Shown here: positions 57,301 to 64,000 of the stretch, one piece after another
Layout: the number at the start of each line of letters is the position of its first letter
How positions within the stretch are numbered: the stretch's first letter is position 1
From: Megalonaias nervosa
Taxonomy: Eukaryota; Mollusca; Bivalvia; Unionida; Unionidae
Assembly: GCA_016617855.1 (NCBI GenBank)
Contig: JAECUM010003304.1
Coordinates: 1-64,000, forward strand
Length of the DNA stretch: 64,000 nt
Reading direction: 5' to 3'
The notes under the pieces: model-generated
Told to the model about the DNA's origin: nothing
What the model saw: the letters and a program-made list of their open reading frames with translations, nothing else
The model's database searches: none
Translations under genes and position numbers: made by a program

Positions 57301-60300
57301 TTGCTGTTTTTCATGGGTATGAATTTTCTTAATAGGATTTCATGATTGTTATAAACCAAAGATTTAAAGACCCAGCAAACAATCATTCTTCTGTGTAACA
57401 ATAGAACCCCTTCCTCAATCCACAAATTAAAACAAAAATGTAATTTCTGAAATGACTGCAAGTTTGCTAAAAAAAGATCCACACAAATAAGCTCACAATC
57501 ATTGAAATCTTTTATTAAAAGACTATGTTCTGAAATCTGTTGGATGTGAGTGCTCTGTGATGTTTCTACAGTACACCCATCCCAACAATGATCGCTGTAT
57601 CAATTTGTTCAAATAATGTGTTAATGAAAATAAAAGTCTCTTCACTTTCATTTAAATGAGTCATTAGTTTAACAAAATGCATAAGTTGATTCATTTTATG
57701 TAAAAGCTGAATTTGCAAAAGGCTGCTGTCCTAAAATTATTGTAAAATTTTGGAACTTCTTTTTAATGATTAGTAATGCAGCCATTAACAGCACTGGCAT
57801 AGACTCAAGAAAAAATCCATGCAAACTGACATTTTTTTGGCCTTAAAAATATATAATAAAAAGGAAAATCTACTTGTGAAGTGGAAACATTTTATATTGT
57901 CATCAGTGGCTTTGCACTTGTGACAATAAAATGTTTCCCACTTCACTTGTGCAACTTTTCTTTATAACTACTCAAAAAATGTAGATATCCTCTATATCTA
58001 CCTAGTAATTCTTAATTTCTGAAGGATCAGATTACATATGAGGCTGAGAAGTGTTGTTGGTGGAAAGTAAATTTTAAAGCATAATATGAGAATGAATATG
58101 ATAAATGTAGCACTTTTCATGAGTAATGAACACACTTAAATCAACAAAATAAAGAGAAAGGATGAACATCTTTTTAGTGTCAACTTCGGAACTTACTTAA
58201 CTATCTGTGCTAGAATCTGACCAGCATAGTCCCGCAATCTCCAGTGATCATGAGTTGAGTTGACTGTGTTTGGCCTCTCCAGAAGACACTGTGTTACAGC
58301 CTGTACCAGCAGACTCAGCTAAAATACAGAGATAAAAAAGAATGCTTTTTGTTCTAAAAATTATTTCAAGCAAACACTGTAGGTAGACCTAGATACACCA
58401 GATGTTATTCTCACTTTTTTCACTGCTACCAATTTTTATAAGATTTCGTGGTTGTTACCAATCATGAAAAAAAATCCAATGAATAGTGATTCTTCTGTGG
58501 AAATGACTGACATCATTCTCCAATCCATCATGTGAGGTACTGATAAAAATGCAAGTTTGAGCAAATAATGATAGATACAAAAATAAAATAAATTTATAAA
58601 ATCAAAGAACAGATCTGGATCTTGACAGTCCATACCCAAGCACATGTTGTGGCAAGCACAGATAGTCACACATTATGACAATCCCCAATCTGGATCTTGA
58701 CAGTCCATACCCAAGCACATGTGGCAAGCACAGATGGTCACACATTATGACAACCCCCAATCTGGATCTTCACTGTTCATAGCTGGTCACACATTATGAC
58801 AACCCCCAATCTGGATCTTCACTGTTCATGGCTGGGTACACATTATGACAACCCCCAATCTGGATCTTCACTGTTCATAGCTGGTCTCACATTATGACAA
58901 CCCCCAATCTGGATCTTCACTGTTCATGGCTGGGTACACATTATGACAACCCCCAATCTGGATCTTCACTGTTCATGGCTGGGTACACATTATGACAACC
59001 ACCAATCTGGATCTTCACTGTTCATGGCTGGTCACACATGACAACCCCCAATCTGGATCTTCACTGTTCATGGCTGGGTACACATTATAAAAAGAACAGA
59101 TCAGGATCTTTACTGTTCATAGCTGGGCGCATGCTATGTCAAAAACAGATCTGGATATTGACTGTCCATAGCTGGGCACACATTATGGCAACAACAAATA
59201 TAGATATTCACTTTTCATGGCTGGGTACACATTATGGTAACAACAATATAGATCTTCATTGCTTATGGCTGGGCACATGTTATGTCAAAAACAAATCTGG
59301 ATACTCACTGACCAAAGCTGGCACACATCATGCACATGGGAATACTTTAATATTTAAGACGTACAACTGAAAGACCAATCATGAATCTACACAAGCATGA
59401 AAAGATACTTATGAGAATAATGTTATGGTTGAAAATAAAGACTTTTTGTAAACAGAGCTGTCCACCTAGAAACCTATTAATCATTAAGATATATATTTGT
59501 GATTTCATCTCTGAGGTAATCAGTTTGTCACTGAAGAATTATAATTTGCAAGATCTGGTTTTCAAGATAATTAATAAAATCAATTTAACATAGCATTGCA
59601 TAACATTCATGTAGCTTATGTGCCGAACCAGTTTATATGTCTTCTCATAAAGTGTTCTTTAAGATGATTATGCTTACACAAGGCTTGTATTTAGTTTTCA
59701 CAGACTGAATAAGGCAGAAATATTTTATTTTACACTGTTATGATTACAGTTAGCTATATAGATTTTCACATTTTAAGTGATTTTGCTTCTTAAACAATCA
59801 AAACACAGATGTGATGCTAAAGTCACAGGTACTGCCATTACAACACCAATATCATGTGACACTTCACATAATTACATATTCCATGTGCAGCCGAGCATAT
59901 ACATTAGCAAGAAAGCTATTTGCTATTTGCACTATATTGACAATTAAGGTAAAAAATTAGTGTGTAAGAACTGTGATGAGTGTTTATTAAATTTACTCAC
60001 GTGGTCCTATTTCATGTTCTCTTGACTGGGACGCTGAATAAGGTACTGTGACTGTGGTGTGGAATAAGGTACTGTGACTGTTATGCAGAATATGGTACTG
60101 TGACTGTGACATGGAATAAGTTACTGTGACTTTGATGTAGAATAAGGTACTGTGACTGTGACATGAAATAAGGTACTGTGACTGATGTGGAATAAGGTAC
60201 TGTGACTATTATGCAGAATAAGATACTGTGACTGTGACATGGAATAAGTTACTTTGACTTTGATGTGGAATAAGGTACTGTGACTGTGACATGAAATAAG

Positions 60301-60493
60301 GTACTGTGAGTGTGATGTGGAATAAGGTACTGTGACTATGTTGTGGAATAAGGTACTGTGACGTGGAATAAATTACTTTCAAAATACTTACATATGGATG
60401 TGGTTCCAGATAAAGGTGCTGATTGTTGATCAGTGAGCACACCATGTGCAACAGTTTGGTCAGCTGACTGATATCATGGCTGACTGTCTTTAC
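50336..60493 (-). CDS. TAF6L: TAF6L (PAF65-alpha) homologue, 3' part, six exons
   Basis: Subunit of SAGA/PCAF-type histone acetyltransferase coactivator complexes in the nucleus, a paralogue of TFIID TAF6. Exons in transcription order: 60493-60392, 58318-58197, 57122-56990, 54657-54553, 52581-52486, 51382-50336. All have AG/GT borders and consistent phase. Recognised family motifs in order: VKTVSHDISQLTKLLHMVCS; STHDHWRLRDYAG; FCTHYGAIMGLHAMGHE; AVERVLLPHLSQYW; QKVYGAIL; YTEMYEYFGDTL. These match the TAF6-type HEAT-repeat domain, and HYGA-GLHA and QKVYGAIL favour TAF6L over TAF6. The N-terminal histone fold is not in the window and should lie to the right of 64000. The C-terminal exon has a long charged helix absent, as far as I recall, from vertebrate TAF6L. 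Assignment is from remembered family sequence, not a search. Confidence 0.85.
52486..52581 (-). CDS. TAF6L: TAF6L exon, QKVYGAIL segment
   Basis: The acceptor CTGTTTCAG precedes 52581 and the donor GTGAGT follows 52486. The 32 codons start YLVQPSDWSHFEELNSQIWF and end RFEAQKVYGAIL. The motif joins directly to LCVESILRKK of the next exon. Confidence 0.82.
53020..53800. repeat. ~120-bp diverged repeat family, copy 2
   Basis: Counterpart of 30.4-31.2 kb: CTAAAAAGAATTTCTGGGAA-CCAAGATAAAACC, TTTTCAAGATGGTCACCATG and TTAACTAGATATCATAAGAA. It lies in a TAF6L intron. Confidence 0.6.
54553..54657 (-). CDS. TAF6L: TAF6L exon, AVERVLLPHLSQYW segment
   Basis: The acceptor TTATTTCAG precedes 54657 and the donor GTGAGT follows 54553. 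The 35 codons in phase 0 begin AVERVLLPHLSQYWVHLIKY and continue LEIQPTIKPKSELSK. It lies just upstream, on the plus-strand map, of the antisense Crypton-like relic. Confidence 0.85.
54850..56271 (+). pseudogene. DUF3504 / Crypton-like tyrosine recombinase pseudogene, intronless
   Basis: It starts with ATG at 54850: MDTDASTSDLLDLSEDEVNK and an acidic leader. After frame changes it shows IRKVKGSDYEPCSLHSI (~55090-55145), AKGSHLLEA (~55177-55205), LKFGDVSVFTDSPGTQYLQY (~55425-55485) and SARTTPE. It ends with YHSKLSMAEHKQIISFQSTP (~55930-55990) and TGA at 56158, with AATAAA at 56266. The order matches the DUF3504 domain (VRK-DGSDYEP-SL, then GRxExxxLxxGDV, then a Tyr-containing C-terminal helix). 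In animals this domain derives from Crypton tyrosine recombinases and is also found in ZMYM/QRICH1-type genes. At least five stops or shifts break it. It is antisense in a TAF6L intron; either a Crypton relic or a retrocopied host gene. Confidence 0.68.
56272..56985. other. TAF6L intron with degenerate repeat
   Basis: A degenerate tandem string GCTAACTACCTGATACAGT-ATTGGCTGGTT lies around 56640-56840. Nothing else seen. Confidence 0.5.
56990..57122 (-). CDS. TAF6L: TAF6L exon, HYGAIMGLHAMG segment
   Basis: The acceptor ATTTTCAG precedes 57122. The exon finishes the split codon (Asn) and runs IWSNNVNFLQRFTEKTLREA, LYDHSKPFCTHYGAIMGLHA, MGHE, to the donor GTAAGT. HYGA-x-GLHA is characteristic of the TAF6L branch. 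Confidence 0.86.
57130..58190. other. TAF6L intron, old dispersed repeat
   Basis: Landmarks at 57480-57960 (TCACAATCATTGAAATCTTT, TGTTAATGAAAATAAAAGTC, GCAGCCATTAACAGCACTGGCA) resemble 27.85-28.45 kb. No coding signal. Confidence 0.45.
58197..58318 (-). CDS. TAF6L: TAF6L exon, HEAT repeat with DHWRLRDYAG
   Basis: The acceptor ATTTTAG precedes 58318 and the donor GTAAGT follows 58197. The 122 bases encode LSLLVQAVTQCLLERPNTVN, then STHDHWRLRDYAGQILAQIV and two bases. The DHW-LRD-A signature is shared by TAF6 and TAF6L HEAT repeats. Confidence 0.85.
58612..59325. repeat. ~49-bp minisatellite, about 14 copies
   Basis: The unit is CACATTATGACAACCCCCAA, TCTGGATCTTCACTGTTCAT, GGCTGGGTA. It decays toward the right. 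The 110-codon plus-strand frame at 59038-59370 is only the repeat. Confidence 0.9.
60025..60375. repeat. ~27-bp minisatellite, about 13 copies
   Basis: The unit is GGAATAAGGTACTGTGACTG with variable GTGACAT or TTATGCA. It ends 17 bases before the end of the TAF6L exon at 60392. Confidence 0.9.
60392..60493 (-). CDS. TAF6L: TAF6L exon, start of HEAT domain
   Basis: The minus-strand acceptor TTGTTTCAG precedes 60493 and the donor GTAAGT follows 60392. The 34 codons in phase 0 encode VKTVSHDISQLTKLLHMVCS and then LINNQHLYLEPHPY. This corresponds to the family segment just after the linker to the histone fold. No exon upstream of it was found within 60494-64000. Confidence 0.82.
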
Positions 60494-61189
60494 CTGAAAC
60501 AATGCAAGTATAATCTGCTTTCTTCCTTTCATGGGGACAAATTCAATACACTGTAAATCCCAAATTTTAAGATACATGTCACCTTATATAGTATATTGTC
60601 AATTCCCCAAATTAACAAGATACACTGCACTTATTTAATAACTGTAAATCCAAACATTAAGAGATATGCTGCACTCAGTGCCAGATTAAAACCTTCCAGG
60701 GCCCTAAGCACTGAAAATATTATGGTGCCCCTCCCCTTTCCTACAAAATGTGAAACTCAAAAAACAATATTAAAAGTTAAAAAGGTGGGAAAATACCAGT
60801 GTTGCCATCATTCCAAATCAAAATACTCCTATATGCAGATCAAAATGGTCATATATATTCATTCAATTTTATCATCAATAATTAATTTGAATTTTTTCTG
60901 GTGCGCTAAGCACATGCTTAGTTTGCTTAATGGGTAATCTGGCACTGACTGCACTTATTCAGTATACTGTAAATTTACATCTTTGCACAATATATAATTG
61001 ACGGAATCTTGAACAGGTGGACTTGAAACTGAAACTACCAATTTATTCAACACCCATATACAGCTAGATGGAATGATGGACTGGTGACTGTACATAAGAT
61101 ACTTTATGGTCTAAAAAGAAATAATAGAGAAGCAGTCTATTATACAAAATGTTTAATGTTTAATCAAATAACTATTATATGAGTATTAA

Positions 61190-61225
61190 ACAGTATGTAT
61201 GTGTGTATGTATGTATGTATGTATG

Positions 61226-61258
<33 letters not shown>
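61190..61258. repeat. (GTAT)n and (AT)n microsatellite
   Basis: Six GTAT-type units, then about 14 AT units. Confidence 0.9.
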
Positions 61259-61324
61259 TCCATGGGTCTCATCCTTTGCTCCATGATGTTAGTCGTGTTA
61301 AGCTGGTAGAGAAGCATGCAATAT

Positions 61325-61770
61325 TTATGAGACGGAATCGCCAGTATTACCGATTGAAAGAATTGACAAGGTTGAATAGCCGACATGCACTAGAGGCAGA
61401 ATCACCAGTACTACTGAATGACAGAATTGTCAAGGCCAAATAGCCAACATGCACTAGAGGCAGAATCACCAGTACTACTGAATGACAGAATTGTCAAGGC
61501 CAAATAGCCAACATGCACTAGAGGCAGAATTGCCAGTACTACTGAATGACAGAATTGTCAGGGCCAAATAGCCGACATGCACTAGAGGCATATTTGCCAG
61601 TACTACTGAATAACAGAATTGTCAAGGTCAAATAGCTGACATGCACTATTTATGAAGCAGAATGGCCAGTATGACTGAGTGTCATATTGTCAAGTCAGAA
61701 TTTCCGATGTTTGAGGCAGACTTGCCAGTATGACTGACTGACATAATTGTCGAGGCAGATTTGCTGCTGT
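61325..61770. repeat. 64-bp minisatellite, about 6 copies
   Basis: The unit is CCGACATGCACTAGAGGCAG, AATCACCAGTACTACTGAAT, GACAGAATTGTCAAGGCCAA, ATAG. Later copies decay. Confidence 0.85.
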
Positions 61771-62029
61771 CTTGATGCATAGTCGCCATAACTTGTTATG
61801 TCTGTAAGCTGAGTGGATTGGGGAGAGAATGCCCAAATGACACTGCATGCTGAGAAGGGAATAACTGGATTAGTATGCAATGCAGAGCCCAAAGAAACAG
61901 ACATGCATGTGAGGAAATGTATCCATATTTTAGCTGTAAATTCGCATCCTTATTCAATCTATTGTAAATTCACATCCTTATTTAATACACTGTAAAGCCA
62001 AAAAATATGAAAATGCACTGCACCTTACT

Positions 62030-63610
62030 CAATATACTGTAAATCCAAAAGGGAAGGAGATATGGCCTACCATATTAAATATACTGTAAATCCCTAAAGC
62101 TACAGACAAATGCCATACTGGTTTCAATATACTGTAAATCCCCAAAGTTACAGACATATGCCACACCACTTTCAATATACTGTAAATCCCCAAAGCTACA
62201 GATATATGCCACACCACTTTCAATATACTGTAAATCCCTAAAGCTACATGCCTATGCCACACCACTTTCAATATACTGTAAATCCCCAAAGCTACAGATA
62301 TATGCCACACCACTTTCAATATACTGTAAATCCCCAAAGCTACATAAATATGCCACACCACTTTCAATATACTGTAAATCCCCAAAGCTACAGACATATG
62401 CCATACCACTTTCAATATACTGTAAATCCCCAAAGCTACAGACATATGCCACATCACTTTCAATATACTGTAAATTCCCAAAGTTACAGACATATGCCAT
62501 AATGCTTTCAATATACTGTAAATCCCCAAAGCTACAGACATATGCCACACAATTTTCAATATACTGTAAATCCCCAAAGCTACAGACATATGCCATACTG
62601 CTTTCAATGTACTGTAAATCCCCAAAGCTTCAGACATACGCCATACCACTTCAACATACTGTAAATCCCCAAAGCAATAGACATATGCCACACCGCTTTC
62701 AATATATTGTAAATCCCCAAAGCTACAGACATATGCCACACCACTTTCAATAAACTGTATATCCCCAAAGTTACAGACATATGCCACACCACATTCAATA
62801 TACTGTAAATCCCCAAAGCTACAGACATATGCCACACCACTTTCAATATACTGTAAATCCCTAAAGCTACAGACATATGCCACACCACTTTCAATATACT
62901 GTAAATCCCCAAAGCTACAGACATATGCCATAATGCTTTCAATATACTGTAAATCCCCAAAGCTACAGACATATGCCATACCACTTTCAATATACTGTAA
63001 ATCCCCAAAGCTACAGACATATGCCACAATGCTTTCAATATACTGTAAATCCCCAAAGCTACAGACATATGCCACACAATTTTCAATATACTGTAAATCC
63101 CCAAAAGCTACAGACATATGCCATACTGCTTTCAATATACTGTAAATCCCCAAAGCTACAGACATACGCCATACCACTTCAATATACTGTAAATCCCCAA
63201 AGCAACAGACATATGCCACACCGCTTTCAATATACTGTAAATCCCCAAAGCTACAGACATATGCCAGACCACTTTCAATATACTGTAAATCCCCAAAGCT
63301 ACAGATATATGCCACACCACTTTCAATATACTGTATATCCTCAAAGTTACAGACATATGCCAGACCACTTTCAATATACTGTAAATCCCCAAAGCTACAG
63401 ACATATGCCAGACCACTTTCAATATACTGTAAATCCCCAAACCTACAGATATATGCCACACCGCTTTCAATATACTGTAAATCCCCAAACCTACAGACAT
63501 ATGCCACACCACTTTCAATACGCTGTAAATCCCCAAAGCTAAGGGGATATGCAGTACCTTATTCAATATACAGTAAATTCCAAAACCAAGGAATGCACAG
63601 CACCTTATTC
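62030..63610. repeat. 48-bp satellite, about 30 copies, with higher-order duplication
   Basis: The unit is TTTCAATATACTGTAAATCC, CCAAAGCTACAGACATATGC, CACACCAC. Because 48 is a multiple of three and the unit lacks stops in several frames, long frames appear on both strands, up to 492 codons on the minus strand with a 16-residue period. A block of variant units at about 62475-62700 reappears in the same order 527-528 bases (11 units) downstream. Confidence 0.95.
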
Positions 63611-63619
63611 AATAAACAG

Positions 63620-64000
63620 CAAATCCCCAAATGATGGTGAGAATTAAATTTATGCAAATATAGTGAGGAAACAAATCATTGCTAAAATTTTATTACGCTA
63701 CATTTTGTGATGAAAAGATAATAATATATAATATATTAATGCCAATCACCAATCTGAATATAGAGTCAGTTTTAGAACTGTGGCTAGATATTAGTAGCCA
63801 ACATTTTGTAAGTACCACTTTATACAAAAAATGTAAACAGATGGACCTGAAAGATTGAGATTAATTTTTAAAATGCATCACTGTTGGAAGCAAGATATAT
63901 TATTAGTGGATTTATGATCCCTAACATTAAAATATTTTGACCACACTTCATTCATACTTATATGGGGTCTTGGTTTCCATGGCACAAAAGTCACCAATCT
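63620..64000. other. right edge, nothing recognisable
   Basis: AT-rich DNA expected to be TAF6L intron. I found no exon matching the TAF6L segment that should precede VKTVSHD. Confidence 0.4.

Noticed and set aside
59996..60004. ACTCAC (GTGAGT on the minus strand) as an additional TAF6L donor
   Set aside because: No open, TAF6L-like sequence lies upstream of it on the minus strand, and the exons on either side already join with correct phase and family order.
60209..60577. 122-codon minus-strand frame as a complete exon
   Set aside because: Only 60392-60493 is coding (good splice sites and TAF6L motif). The C-terminal half of the frame is the 27-bp minisatellite.
62029..63507. 492-codon minus-strand open frame, with overlapping long frames on both strands
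   Set aside because: It is a 48-bp satellite read as a 16-residue repeat. Both strands are open simultaneously and single-base indels between units are tolerated, so it is not a protein gene.
62030..63610. CRISPR-like regular array
   Set aside because: Units are contiguous tandem repeats without distinct spacers, in an animal intron.

Overview
This is a 64 kb piece of an AT-rich, intron-rich animal nuclear genome. It contains no bacterial-style genes. GT-AG exons, tRNA-derived SINEs, DIRS-type retrotransposons, pogo/Tigger elements, hAT-like and TTAA-associated MITEs, a Crypton-like tyrosine recombinase relic and many minisatellites point to a marine invertebrate. The SINE content makes a lophotrochozoan, probably a mollusc, most likely, but the window cannot settle the species.

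Two host genes are supported, converging on each other. (1) A plus-strand gene enters from the left or starts in the first 7 kb. I traced its last seven coding exons from 7256 to the stop at 40266; every splice phase agrees. They encode the 157-residue C-terminal part of a coiled-coil protein that I cannot name with confidence (possibly kinastrin/KNSTRN-like). One of its exons is present as three tandem, individually in-frame copies (27147-27351) separated by only 38-41 bases. This is the arrangement expected of mutually exclusive exons and is the most interesting signal in the window. (2) A minus-strand gene runs from beyond the right edge to a stop at 50336. Six exons give the HEAT-repeat and C-terminal part of a TAF6L (PAF65-alpha) homologue, a subunit of SAGA/PCAF-type histone acetyltransferase complexes. 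Its N-terminal histone-fold exons lie outside the window.

The rest is introns and intergenic DNA filled with mobile elements. 1-4960 is a decayed DIRS retrotransposon (reverse transcriptase, RNase H, tyrosine recombinase). About 33955-39500 is a second DIRS copy with inverted termini inside the last intron of gene 1; a third element interrupts its RNase H region. 21819-23387 and 24280-26111 are two different pogo/Tigger DNA transposons, one keeping the DDE C-terminal part and the other the CENP-B-like N-terminal part. At least five double-hairpin MITEs share the terminal and palindromic motifs of the first. Paired 0.6 kb MITEs sit at 40.4-41.8 kb, hAT-like MITEs at 45.7 and 49.0 kb, and SINEs with intact target-site duplications at 15.8, 44.4 and 49.8 kb. 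An intronless DUF3504/Crypton-like pseudogene lies antisense in a TAF6L intron at 54850-56271.

Tandem repeats occur throughout, including a 40-bp array at 20.1-20.8 kb, a 35-bp array at 32 kb, roughly 49-bp and 27-bp arrays at 58.6-60.4 kb, and a 48-bp satellite at 62.05-63.55 kb. The last has a period divisible by three, which creates long meaningless open frames on both strands. Between the arrays are old, diverged dispersed repeats: segments near 12.4-15.4, 16.9-18.35, 18.85-21.3 and 42.8-44.2 kb are related in pairs.
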